A DNA stretch of 64,000 nt from Rehaibacterium terrae (lineage in GTDB: Bacteria > Pseudomonadota > Gammaproteobacteria > Xanthomonadales > Xanthomonadaceae), in the NCBI RefSeq assembly GCF_014202935.1, contig NZ_JACHHX010000003.1:1-64000 (forward strand), given 5' to 3'. Shown here one piece after another: positions 46,684-54,809 of the stretch. Numbering within the stretch: position 1 is the stretch's first letter; each line of letters begins with the position of its first letter. The position numbers were made by a program, and so were the translations under genes. The notes beneath the pieces were generated by a model. It made no database searches. It was given only the letters and a program-made list of their open reading frames with translations, and had not been told where the DNA came from.

Positions 46684-47183
46684 GCGACGCCCTGACCCGC
46701 CCGTTCCGTCTCGCCCTGCTGGCCTCGCTGCTGCTCAACGCCGCGCTGGCCGGCGTGCTCGGCGCGCTGTGGCTGCGTTCGGCCGGCGACACCGGCGATG
46801 TGGCGAGCAGCGAGCGCAGCGAGGACGCGCGCACGCCGTCGCCGGGCCGGCTTGGTCGTGAGCTCGCGCCGGAGCAGCGCGCGCTGATGCGCGAAACCTT
46901 CGCGCGCCACCGAGCGCCGATGCGCGAGCACGCCGAAGCCGCGCGCGCCGCGCGCCGCGCGGTCGCCGCCGTCCTGCGCAGCGAACCCTACGACCGCGAC
47001 GCGCTGGCGGCCGCCTTCGCCGAACTGCGCGCGCGCGACGGCGAGGCCGCCGCCGTCACCCACGCCATGCTGCTCGATCTGGCCGACCGGCTCGATGCCG
47101 AAGGGCGCGAGCGATTGGCGGCACGCATCGAGCGTGCCGGTCGCCATCATCGCGGTGGACGCGGCGCGACGCCGAAGAAGTGA
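46680..47183 (+). CDS. Periplasmic heavy-metal sensor-like (CnrX/ZraP-type) protein
   Basis: 167 residues: one N-terminal membrane helix (LALLASLLLNAALAGVLGAL) and a periplasmic helical domain rich in Arg/Ala/Glu with LAPEQRALMRETFARHRAPM, YDRDALAAAFAELRARDGEA and AVTHAMLLDLADRLDAEG, resembling the helical hairpin of CnrX/CpxP/ZraP proteins. Few Cys or His residues beyond one or two His, so metal binding is uncertain. It may sense a periplasmic signal for the sigma factor. Ends with basic HHRGGRGATPKK. Confidence 0.75.
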   Translation: MSDALTRPFRLALLASLLLNAALAGVLGALWLRSAGDTGDVASSERSEDARTPSPGRLGRELAPEQRALMRETFARHRAPMREHAEAARAARRAVAAVLRSEPYDRDALAAAFAELRARDGEAAAVTHAMLLDLADRLDAEGRERLAARIERAGRHHRGGRGATPKK

Positions 47184-47368
47184 GCGCCACCTTCGCGCCG
47201 CGCCTGGCCGGCGGCTCACGGCCCGTCCGTGTGGCCGCGGTCCGGGCATGCCACGTCGAGCGGGCGATTTCACGCGCTGGGAAAACGCGCCTGATCCTGT
47301 ACACCCGGCCCGTCCCCTCCGACGTCGCTGCGTTCATTTCGGCAGCCGCGTTCTGCCCAGCGTGAGGC

Positions 47369-47668
47369 CGGCTTCAGGCTCCGGATCGCGTCGCGCCGCA
47401 GCTCGCAGTGCATCGTCATCTTGTCCAGCATCGCCTTGAGCCTCTCGATTGCTTCGTCCCGTGCGTCGGCCTCGCGTGCCTTCAGGGCCGCCACGCCCGA
47501 AGCGACAAACGCCTCGCGCCACGCAATCAGCTTCGCTGCCGTGACCTTCAACTCACGCGACACCGTGTCCAAGCCCTCATTGTGCAGCAGCCTGAGCAGC
47601 GCATCACGCCTGGACTTCGCCGACCGGCTGCCGTGCCCCTTCACCCGCTCGATCTTCCCCGGCCTCAT
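47369..47668 (-). pseudogene. Remnant of an IS3-family transposase orfA
   Basis: From an ATG at 47668, about 100 codons encode an HTH-type transposase start: [59 protein letters not shown] and DEAIERLKAMLDKMTMHCEL, the HTH plus leucine-zipper pattern of IS3 orfA. After that the frame turns into unrelated sequence and no orfB (DDE domain) follows. It is therefore a truncated, inactive copy. The family is by pattern recognition; the exact IS is not identified. Confidence 0.72.
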
Positions 47669-47733
47669 CCCGGACTCTCCTCTTGAAGAGGGGTTTCGCA
47701 AGAGCGTGTCCAAGGAAATCGAGGGGCGGAGGA

Positions 47734-47826
47734 CTGGCCCAGAACGCTTACGGCGAGATCACCGGCGCAGTCAGTGCCGATGCCCTGCTCGGGCGGATCT
47801 TCGCCAGTTTCTGCATCGGCAAATGA
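47734..47826 (+). pseudogene. mnmE: 3' fragment of mnmE (tRNA modification GTPase)
   Basis: The frame reads [20 protein letters not shown], then [10 protein letters not shown] and stop. This matches the invariant C-terminus of MnmE/TrmE, where FCIGK carries the catalytic Cys. Only about 30 codons are present; the rest of the gene is absent upstream, where an IS-like end abuts at 47712. The last 18 bases (47809-47826) correspond to the known trmE attachment site used by SGI1-type islands. Remnant identification is strong; how it arose is inference. Confidence 0.8.
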
Positions 47827-47868
47827 AGCGATGAGGCTTGTGCGTTGATCGTGGCGTGGGGTGCAGGC

Positions 47869-48315
47869 CTACTGCCGGATCACCTCACGCTGCATCGGTG
47901 CCAGGATCGCCAGCAGCTCGTTCTGGGCCGACAGCGGCACGCCGCGCGCACGCATCGCGTCCACGAGGTGTTCCACGAGGGCGTTGAAGTCGGCCTCGGT
48001 CAGGCCAAGCCCAGCATGCGCGGCGCGCATGTCGCGGCCGGTGTAGGTGCAGGGGCCGCCTGACAGTGCGCAGAGCTGCTCGACCAGGCGTTCGTGCAGG
48101 TTCACCAGGTCGGCTTCGGCGAAATCGTCGGCGATGCGCGGGTCGGCGACGCTGCGGGCCAGCAGGTCGAAGGTGATGGCATCGATGCCCTCGCTGCCAC
48201 CGAGGCGCTCGTAGAGGCTGACCTTCGGGGTACCGCTACTGGCGCAACCGGCCAGCAACAGGGCGAGCAGCGCGGCGCACAGGCCGCGCTCAGTGGCTGA
48301 TCTGCACCGAGACAT
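47869..48315 (-). CDS. Truncated haemoglobin lipoprotein (group I-type globin)
   Basis: 148 residues. Signal peptide with lipobox LLAGC (Cys24), so it should be a membrane-anchored periplasmic lipoprotein. The globin part: SLYERLGGSEGI (residues 34-44), LARSVADPRI, then AAHAGLGLTEADFNALVEHL with the proximal haem His100. The usual distal Tyr (B10) is replaced by Leu52 in my alignment by eye. Truncated globins bind O2 or NO. Exported versions are unusual. Its start lies 26 bases inside the DUF3034 gene, the last member of a four-gene operon. Confidence 0.85.
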   Translation of the reverse strand: MSRCRSATERGLCAALLALLLAGCASSGTPKVSLYERLGGSEGIDAITFDLLARSVADPRIADDFAEADLVNLHERLVEQLCALSGGPCTYTGRDMRAAHAGLGLTEADFNALVEHLVDAMRARGVPLSAQNELLAILAPMQREVIRQ

Positions 48316-49177
48316 ACCAGGCCTCCTGTCGGTCGAGGGTGGCAATGCTGCCGAGGTCGGCGTAGGCCGCGACCACCGCCACGCGCTTGTTGGGGAACCA
48401 GCCCACGAACACGTCCTTCCAGTCGTGCTCGCGGGCGAAGCCGAGGTTGTCGGGCTTCTGCCGGTACTCCACGCCCACCGCCCAGCGCGGGTCGAGCAGT
48501 ACCGCCACGCTGGCCTCACCGAGCAGGGAGCGGCCACGCCGTGCATCGCCGCCGAAGCCGAGCAGGCCGGTCTGGTTGGCATTGCTGCTGCGGAGCACGC
48601 CATTGAGGAGCAGGTTCCGGCCGCCAGCGCCACCGAGGAACAGCTTGGTCGCGGCGAGGTAGACATCGTTGCCGGAATCATCCACTGCTCCCACCAGCGA
48701 GGGCACGAGGAAATCACGTTGGCGCTTGTGCTGCAGGCCAAGGCTGAGTTGCGGCCACGGGCTGTAGACGAGGTCGCCGGCGAGGCGAAGCTTGGCGTGG
48801 GCGATGTCCTGGCGGAAGTGGCGGGTTGGCAGGGCCAGCGCGTCGGCCAGGGTGGGCAGGCCGAAGTCCTGGCGTGCCAGGCCGATCTCCACGCGGTTGC
48901 GCCAGCCCAGCGCGATGCCGCGGCTGGTCAGTGTGTAATCGCCGCTGTCGACGCGGGTGGCGAAGGCCGCGCCGCCCCATTGCTCGTCGGTGCCGTAGCC
49001 GGCGATCACCGCCCAAGGCACGACACCGCCTCCGGCGCTGCCTTCGATGCTGCTGGCGCCGCCGGTGGCGAGCAGGCGGCCAGCGTAGCCCTTTGCGGCA
49101 GGGGTGGCGATGTCTCTGGCAAGGATTTCCGGGCTGCCCAGTAGTGCGGCGGCAAGGAGGAGGCTGGGGTATCTCAT
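48290..49177 (-). CDS. DUF3034 family protein (probable outer-membrane beta-barrel)
   Basis: 295 residues. Signal peptide (LLLAAALLGSPEILA). The remainder has alternating hydrophobic strands and aromatic ends typical of barrels: GDYTLTSRGIALGWRNRVEI, LVYSPWPQLSLGLQHKRQRD, SVAVLLDPRWAVGVEYRQKP, NKRVAVVAAYADLG and a C-terminal YVSVQISH. I recognise it as DUF3034, whose members occur with cupredoxin and GGDEF-EAL genes. Function is unknown. The ATG overlaps the GGDEF-EAL stop by four bases. Confidence 0.83.
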   Translation of the reverse strand: MRYPSLLLAAALLGSPEILARDIATPAAKGYAGRLLATGGASSIEGSAGGGVVPWAVIAGYGTDEQWGGAAFATRVDSGDYTLTSRGIALGWRNRVEIGLARQDFGLPTLADALALPTRHFRQDIAHAKLRLAGDLVYSPWPQLSLGLQHKRQRDFLVPSLVGAVDDSGNDVYLAATKLFLGGAGGRNLLLNGVLRSSNANQTGLLGFGGDARRGRSLLGEASVAVLLDPRWAVGVEYRQKPDNLGFAREHDWKDVFVGWFPNKRVAVVAAYADLGSIATLDRQEAWYVSVQISH

Positions 49178-51543
49178 GCGGCGTGGTCCTCCATCTGCTC
49201 CTGACGACGACGCAGCCAGTCGAGCAGGGCTTCGCAGGGAAGCGGGCGGCTGAAATGGTAGCCCTGCGCCACATCACAGCCCAGACGGAGCAGGACTTCG
49301 AGACCGATTTCGTTTTCCAGGCCTTCTGCGACCACCTTGATGCCAAGGGCATGGCCGAGCTGCACGATAGACTGCACGATGCGTTCATCATCGGTGCCGG
49401 GTGCCAGCTGCAGCACGAAGCTCTTGTCGATCTTCAGCTCATCGGCTGGCAGACGCTTGAGCTGGGCCAGCGAGCTTTGTCCGGTCCCGAAATCATCCAC
49501 GGAAACCCGGAATCCCTCCGAACGCAGGCGCTTCAGAGTCTGTACGGCGCGCTCCATATCGGCCAGGACGGCGCTCTCGGTCACCTCGAGAATGATGTCG
49601 CCGGCGGTCACCCGGTGATGTTGCAACCGGTCGAGTACCGTCGAGGCGAGATTTGGATCGGCCAGGTCGATGGCGGAGAGGTTGATCGCCACCCCGTGAT
49701 CGAAGCCAGCCGTCCGCCATGCGGCGAGCTCGGCGAAGGCGTGATCGATGACCCAGTGGGTCAGGGCACCGATGAGTCCTGCGCGTTCGGCCAAGGGGAT
49801 GAACTCGTCAGGACCAATCCGGCCCAGCTGGGGATGGGTCCAGCGCAGCAGGGCTTCGACATGACGAACCCGGCGGGTACGGAGATCGACCTTGGGTTGA
49901 TAGTGAAGGCTGAACTGATCGCCCTCGATGGCGTTACGCAATTCACCAACGATGGCCAGCTGGCGCAGATGCCGCTCATCCATGCCCTCGCGATAGAGAC
50001 CGATCCGTCGTCCTTCACGTTTGGCGCACTGGTTGGCGATCTCCACCCGGCGCAGCAGCGTGCGGGCATCGGGCAGGCTGCCGTCCTGCAGCCGCGCGAA
50101 AGGCACCAGGCCGAGATCCACCTCCAGCCGCAGCGGTACACCCTGCACGTCCATGGGGGCGGCCAATAGTTCGGCCAGTGCCTCGAAACGGGTGTGGGCC
50201 TGCTCGGCGTCCATGGTCCAGAGAGCAACCAGGAACTCGTCACCCCCCAGGCGGGCTAGCAGATCGTCGCCGCGCACGGCGGCGCGCAGGCGGTTGGCCA
50301 CCTCGATCAGGGCGAGATCACCATGGACATACCCGAGCTGGTCATTGACCTCATGGAAATGGCGCAGGTCGATCATCGCAAGGGTGCCCTGGCGGAGTGC
50401 GGGGTCGGCCAGGCGTTCGCTGAGCAGGTTCAGGGCCCGCTCCCGGTTGGGCAGGCCGGTGAGGGCGTCGTGCCCGGCCTGGTGGAGAATGCGCTGCTCG
50501 CGCTCGGCGATGCCCTGCTGCATGGCATTGAAGGCTTCGGCGAGGAGGGCGAATTCGTCGCTGCCCTCGACCGGCAGCGTGGCGCCGTACTCGCCACGGC
50601 GGATGCGCGATGCGGCCCGTGCCAGCTCACTCACTGGGCCGCTGACGCGCCGGCCGATGAGGGCGGCGGCCAGCATCGCCAGCGCGGCGGCGGCGAGCGA
50701 CAGCACCAGGACCTGGGCCTGCAGCCCGGCATAGGGCGCCATCGCCAGCCCGCGGTCTGCTTCGATGACGAGGTAGACCGGGGTAAGGGATTCGGCAGAG
50801 AGCCGCAGCGCCAGCCGCGGGCCGCCACCGTCCTCCGGCTCCAGCGCGATGCGCAACGCGCCGGTGTCCAGCGCTGCCAGGTCGGCGCTGCCCACCTCGA
50901 CGCCCTGCACCGTGCGCCAGTGGTCCATGTCGCGCAGCACCACGTTCGGCGCGAGACCGGTGATTTCGGCCAGCTCGTCCGTTTCCCCGGTGCCGAAGGG
51001 TTGGCCCAGGGCCAGCCAGCCGACGAGATCGGGGGCGAACACCGGCACCAGGGCATAGCTCACCGGCTGGCCGGAAAGGGCGACGATGCCGGCTGAAAAA
51101 CCGTCTTTCCGGGCTTCCGCCACCAGGCCGCGCAAGGCGGACTCCGGCAGCGCGACCCCGGCGTGCAGGCGCGTTGCCAACACGTGGGCATCCGGAGCGA
51201 GTACCGCCCCGAAAGGCGTTCCGATGCGTTGGTGGGCACTTTCCAGTACGGATTCCAGGGTGGGACCATCCTGCAGCGCGATGGCCTCCCGGAAACCAAA
51301 GTCTTCGGCCAGCACCGAGACCCGCTCCAGCAATTGCCTCAGCTTCGTCTCGTGCAGCCGGTTCCAGACCTTCTCGCCCACCCGCAGCTGGGCCTCGAGC
51401 TGCTGCTTGATGCTGCGTTCCACCGCCACCCGCACCGTGAGCCAGCCGGCGACCTGCAGGCCCACCACCAGGCCGGCCAGCAGCAGCACCAGCTTGGTGC
51501 CGAAGCGCAGGCCGCGTCGCCGAAGAGCCGCCGCCTCGTCCAT
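49174..51543 (-). CDS. Membrane GGDEF-EAL c-di-GMP signalling protein with periplasmic sensor
   Basis: 789 residues. Order: membrane helix (~15-35), a periplasmic sensor of about 225 residues (dCACHE-like; WLTVRVAVERSIKQQLEAQL, LESAHQRIGTPFGAVLAPDA), second helix (~265-290), HAMP (RRVSGPVSELARAASRIRRG), GGDEF with intact GGDEF (~432-436), EAL with intact E563-A-L (VEALLRW), NLSAIDLADPN, DDFGTGQSSLAQ and VAEGLENE. Both catalytic sites look complete, so it could make or degrade c-di-GMP. The upstream cupredoxin gene stops 3 bases before it. Confidence 0.93.
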   Translation of the reverse strand: MDEAAALRRRGLRFGTKLVLLLAGLVVGLQVAGWLTVRVAVERSIKQQLEAQLRVGEKVWNRLHETKLRQLLERVSVLAEDFGFREAIALQDGPTLESVLESAHQRIGTPFGAVLAPDAHVLATRLHAGVALPESALRGLVAEARKDGFSAGIVALSGQPVSYALVPVFAPDLVGWLALGQPFGTGETDELAEITGLAPNVVLRDMDHWRTVQGVEVGSADLAALDTGALRIALEPEDGGGPRLALRLSAESLTPVYLVIEADRGLAMAPYAGLQAQVLVLSLAAAALAMLAAALIGRRVSGPVSELARAASRIRRGEYGATLPVEGSDEFALLAEAFNAMQQGIAEREQRILHQAGHDALTGLPNRERALNLLSERLADPALRQGTLAMIDLRHFHEVNDQLGYVHGDLALIEVANRLRAAVRGDDLLARLGGDEFLVALWTMDAEQAHTRFEALAELLAAPMDVQGVPLRLEVDLGLVPFARLQDGSLPDARTLLRRVEIANQCAKREGRRIGLYREGMDERHLRQLAIVGELRNAIEGDQFSLHYQPKVDLRTRRVRHVEALLRWTHPQLGRIGPDEFIPLAERAGLIGALTHWVIDHAFAELAAWRTAGFDHGVAINLSAIDLADPNLASTVLDRLQHHRVTAGDIILEVTESAVLADMERAVQTLKRLRSEGFRVSVDDFGTGQSSLAQLKRLPADELKIDKSFVLQLAPGTDDERIVQSIVQLGHALGIKVVAEGLENEIGLEVLLRLGCDVAQGYHFSRPLPCEALLDWLRRRQEQMEDHAA

Positions 51544-51546
51544 GGC

Positions 51547-52206
51547 TCAGGGGCGTGACGGGGTGCGCAGGCGTTCCTGCAGGGCGCGCAGGCGCTCATC
51601 GCCGCGAGGCGGGGGCGGCGGGGCGAGGGGAAGTTCGAGCACTTCGGCGGCGGCGACCGGCAGGGTGAGGCGGCGCTTCGGCGCCGCATCGATCGACGGC
51701 AGGCGTTCGTGCCAGGCAGTGAGCAGGTACTCGCCTGGCGGTGCCTCCAGCCGGACCCGGCCCTCGGCATCACTGAGGGCGAAATGCGGGGTGTCCACCA
51801 CCACGATATAGCCCTTCATCCAGTCGTGGATATTGCAGCCCAAAGTCACCACACCGGTGCGGTCGAACAGCACCGGCTCGGGCGGTGTGCCTGTATAGAG
51901 CGGCAGCTCGAAGCGCTTGGCCGGCGAGAAGGAATAGACCTGGTGGCGGATGCGGTCGCGGTTGGGGAAATGCACCCGCGAGCCCTTGGTCACCACCAGC
52001 ACGCGCGGTTCGAACTCGCTGTTCACCTGGTCCATCACCGCTTCCATCGGGGTGACGGTGGCGGCGCGGCCGACCGGGCTCAGGGTGACGACGGCGTTGG
52101 CGACCGGGCGGCCCTCGCTGAGGACGCGTACCTCCACGGCGGCGGCAGGGAGGGCCGCGAGGACGAGCAGGCCGGCAAGCAGCGCGGCGCGAAGGCGTGT
52201 GGCCAT
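51547..52206 (-). CDS. Secreted cupredoxin-like protein
   Basis: 219 residues. Signal peptide LAGLLVLAALPAAAVE. The cupredoxin fold is shown by RVHFPNRDRIRHQVYSFSPA with His88 and VTLGCNIHDWMKGYIVVVD with Cys124, His127 and Met130, a complete type 1 copper site. A C-terminal beta/immunoglobulin-like part follows (GEYLLTAWHERLPS). Often annotated 'methylamine utilization protein', but no methylamine genes are nearby. It is the first gene of the cupredoxin/GGDEF-EAL/DUF3034/globin operon. A type 1 copper centre suggests electron transfer or redox sensing in the periplasm. Confidence 0.88.
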   Translation of the reverse strand: MATRLRAALLAGLLVLAALPAAAVEVRVLSEGRPVANAVVTLSPVGRAATVTPMEAVMDQVNSEFEPRVLVVTKGSRVHFPNRDRIRHQVYSFSPAKRFELPLYTGTPPEPVLFDRTGVVTLGCNIHDWMKGYIVVVDTPHFALSDAEGRVRLEAPPGEYLLTAWHERLPSIDAAPKRRLTLPVAAAEVLELPLAPPPPPRGDERLRALQERLRTPSRP

Positions 52207-52359
52207 GCACGGCTCCCATGGTTCCAGTTGTGCCCGAGCATAACCCGGCCGCTGGGCCCGTTGTGTGCGGCGTGTCAGACGTCGCCGTCGTTTGACCAGC
52301 CTTCACCGGTACCGCGCTGGAACACCCGGTCGGTGTCCAGACACTGCGCCAGCCGGTAG

Positions 52360-52695
52360 CATGGGCTGCCTGGCCTGGCGGGTGCAGATTGGCGCGAAGG
52401 CCGCGCCGGCGACAGCCCGCAGGCGCTGGCGCCGGTCGCCGCACGGCTGGGTATCGACGACATCGCCGCCGCCATCGCCGCGCCGGCGGTGAAGGCGCGG
52501 CTGCGCGAGAACTTCGAGGCCGCCGTCGCCGACGGCGTGTTCGGCGTGCCGACCTTGGCGGTCGGCGGCGAACTGTTCTGGGGCGAGGACGCGCACGACT
52601 TCGCCGAGGCCGTGCTGGCCGACCCGTCGCTGCTCGACGATCCCGAGTTCCGCCGTGTGACGGCGCTGCCGATGGCGGCCGTGCGCGGCGGATGA
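52360..52695 (+). pseudogene. C-terminal fragment of a DsbA-family 2-hydroxychromene-2-carboxylate isomerase-like gene
   Basis: From an in-frame TAG at 52357 onward, the frame reads WREGRAGDSPQALAPVAARL, then AVKARLRENFEAAVADGVFG and VPTLAVGGELFWGEDAHDF, the C-terminal half of HCCA isomerase/DsbA-like proteins (GVFGVPT and ELFWG motifs). The first half is missing; only an internal GTG at 52489 could start a 68-residue peptide. So it is a 5'-truncated gene. Its stop overlaps the terminator of the next minus-strand gene. The region 52207-52359 shows no other gene. Confidence 0.75.
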
Positions 52696-52720
52696 AAAAA
52701 CGCCCCGGCGAACCGGGGCG
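52695..52720 (-). terminator. Intrinsic terminator of the metzincin gene
   Basis: On the minus strand, CGCCCCGG-TTCG-CCGGGGCG (52701-52720) is followed by TTTTTT (complement of 52695-52700), a textbook rho-independent terminator with a UUCG-type tetraloop. It lies 28 bases after the 52749 stop and overlaps the stop of the isomerase fragment. Confidence 0.9.
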
Positions 52721-52748
52721 CGTTGGCAAGCTCGCCAGGGGAAGGGGT

Positions 52749-54809
52749 TCAGTTGCTTCGGCAGCTGTTGCTGGCGTCGAAACTGCCGACGTGGCTGCCG
52801 CTGACCGCGGTCACGCAGAAGGTGATGCCGCCGCCGCGGTAGTTGCCGCTGCCGAAGCTGACCTGGCCGACACCGTCGGTGGTGGCGGTCGAGCAACCGC
52901 TGGTGGCGCCGGAGAAGCAGCCGGTGACGCTGGCGCCGGTGAGCGGCCTGCCGTGCTGGTCGACGATGCTGGCGATGGCGGTGGTGCTGACGTTCTTGCC
53001 GCGGCTGCTGCTGCTCAGCGTGATCGTGCCGACCCTGGCCACGGTGTCGCTGACCGGCGCGGTGACCTTCAGGCTGGTCGAGGCCGAGGCGTTGCCGCCA
53101 CTGCTGCGGGTGGCGCTGGCCGAGACCGTGTAGGTGCCGCTGGCGGTGTTCTCGGTGGTGGTCACCGACAGGGTGGTGCTGGCGGTAGCCCCCGGGCTCA
53201 CCGAGAGTTTGCTGGCGGCGAAGCTGCCGCTCCAGCCGCTGGGCAGGGCGCGGGTCAGGTCGAAGGTCGCGCTGGCGCAGGCCGAGCTGTCGTTGTTCTT
53301 CAGGCTGACGGTGTAGCTGGTGCCTTGGCCGGCCAGCACTTCGGCGGCGCCGCCGCTCAGGCTGAGCGTGGGCGTGGCGGCCGAACAGGACGGGGCCGGC
53401 CCGCTGCCGCCGAAGGCGACGTCGACCGCGGCGGTGGTGCCGTCGGCCCAGGCCAGGGTCAGGCGCAGGTCGTTGGCGGCGTCGACGAAGGTCGCGCCGG
53501 GTACCAGGGCGCCGTCCTCCATGTCCCAGGTGCGCATGGAGCTGCTCTTGGGGGTCATGTCGAGGAAGAAGCTGCTGTCGCTGTCGCCTTCGGTGGCGCG
53601 GCGGACGATCACGCCGGAGGTGAGATTGCCGACGCTGCCCAGGCTGCCGTCGTAGCCGGCCGGGCGACGGTATTCGACGAAGTAGTACTGCTGGCGGCCG
53701 CCGGCATCCTTGCCGGCCGGCACCCGCAGCGCCTTGGGGGCGTTGTCGCCGGCCGAGTAGGCGTCGATGTAATAGCGCTCGCTGCGGGTGGCGGCGAGCA
53801 CCTGCGGCGAATGCTCGGTGCCCAGCCAGCCCAGCAGCATCTTGTTGAAGGCGCCGAAGTGGGCGGCGCGGCGGTTGCCCATGCTGTCGGCCGGGTCGCC
53901 GTAGGTCAGCACCACGCAGTTCAGGCTGGTGCTGTCGTCACAGCTCAGCGCCTTGGCGTGGCGCAGGCCGAAGTTGTGGCCGAGCTCGTGGCTGATGTTC
54001 TGCACGGTGAACACGCCGTTGATCCAGGCCTGCGAGGGATTGCCGCCGACCGTGGCCAGTCCGGCCCAGCCGCAGGCGTTCCTGGGGAACATGTAGACGC
54101 GGCGGCTGTAGTCGCTCACCTTGACGCCGGCCTGGGTGGCGCGCTTCTCGGCCTCGCTGGCGATCTGCCCGCTGTTGCAGGAGGTCGAGCTGACCGGAAT
54201 GGTGTACCAGCCGACGGTGTCGCCGGCGAGCCAGGTCTGCCCGGCGGAGTTTTCGCGGAAGTAGTCGCCGACGGTGCCGAACACCAGGCTGTGCGCGCTG
54301 GCGCGGCTCATCGGCTGGCTGGTGTCGTCCTGGAAGTTGACCAGCATCACCAGCGTGCGCTGCTCGCCGAGGGTGTTTGGCAGGGTGCCGCTGCTGGCGA
54401 CGGTGCTCTGGGTGCTGACGCTGTCGCCGCTCTCGACGTACAGCGCTTCCAGGTCGGCGCTGAAGGGGCGGCCGCGCACGGTGGCGCGGGTGCCGGTCAG
54501 CAGCTGCGGCGGACGGCCGCGGAAGTGCAGCTCGACCGGGCGGCCGTTGGCGCGCAGGAAGTAGCGGGTCTCCGCATGTTCGGCGTAATCCTCGACCAGC
54601 ACCTCGATCTCGCCCTCGACGCGGATCTCCGGGGTGTCAGGGCGGGCGCGCTCGGAGGCCTGCGGCGGCAGCGCGTGGTTGCCGTGTGCCTGCACGGACG
54701 ACGGCGCGGCGGCGAAGGCGAGGGCAAGGGCGAGCGGGAAGGCGAGCGAAAGGGAGGCGCCGGTGAGCGCGGTCGGGCGCGGCGCGGGTGTGCGTGGGGT
54801 GAAGTTCAT
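52749..54809 (-). CDS. Secreted zinc metalloprotease (gametolysin/M12-like metzincin)
   Basis: 686 residues. Start ATG at 54809 gives a signal peptide (LSLAFPLALALAFAAA). Seen: a propeptide-like N-terminal domain (ELHFRGRPPQLLTGTRATVR-type region), the catalytic domain with HELGHNFGLRH (~272-282), which has the HExxHxxGxxH-like metzincin pattern of zinc ligands, and DPADSMGNRRAAHFGAFNK further on. Then a NEW3-like Ig domain (TYTVSLKNNDSSACASATF) and a C-terminal Ig-like repeat (VRVGTITLSSSSRGKN-type). So it is an extracellular protease, probably exported by the type II system. Terminator downstream; a divergent amidohydrolase gene upstream. Confidence 0.9.
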   Translation of the reverse strand: MNFTPRTPAPRPTALTGASLSLAFPLALALAFAAAPSSVQAHGNHALPPQASERARPDTPEIRVEGEIEVLVEDYAEHAETRYFLRANGRPVELHFRGRPPQLLTGTRATVRGRPFSADLEALYVESGDSVSTQSTVASSGTLPNTLGEQRTLVMLVNFQDDTSQPMSRASAHSLVFGTVGDYFRENSAGQTWLAGDTVGWYTIPVSSTSCNSGQIASEAEKRATQAGVKVSDYSRRVYMFPRNACGWAGLATVGGNPSQAWINGVFTVQNISHELGHNFGLRHAKALSCDDSTSLNCVVLTYGDPADSMGNRRAAHFGAFNKMLLGWLGTEHSPQVLAATRSERYYIDAYSAGDNAPKALRVPAGKDAGGRQQYYFVEYRRPAGYDGSLGSVGNLTSGVIVRRATEGDSDSSFFLDMTPKSSSMRTWDMEDGALVPGATFVDAANDLRLTLAWADGTTAAVDVAFGGSGPAPSCSAATPTLSLSGGAAEVLAGQGTSYTVSLKNNDSSACASATFDLTRALPSGWSGSFAASKLSVSPGATASTTLSVTTTENTASGTYTVSASATRSSGGNASASTSLKVTAPVSDTVARVGTITLSSSSRGKNVSTTAIASIVDQHGRPLTGASVTGCFSGATSGCSTATTDGVGQVSFGSGNYRGGGITFCVTAVSGSHVGSFDASNSCRSN

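Larger units (their letters stand above)
47184..47868. other. Recombined intergenic region with gene remnants
   Basis: No intact gene. It contains an IS3-type orfA remnant (47369-47668, minus), a probable IS end at 47712 (reading outward 5'-TGGACACGCTCTTGCGAAA on the minus strand, 5'-TG as in IS3), and a 3' fragment of mnmE (47734-47826, plus). 47184-47368 shows nothing recognisable and no orfB. Confidence 0.65.

Noticed and set aside
47809-47826. A functional SGI1-like integrated island starting at the trmE site
   Set aside because: No integrase/excisionase gene follows and about 90 bases of mnmE coding sequence remain, more than an att duplication would leave. Kept only as a possible boundary.
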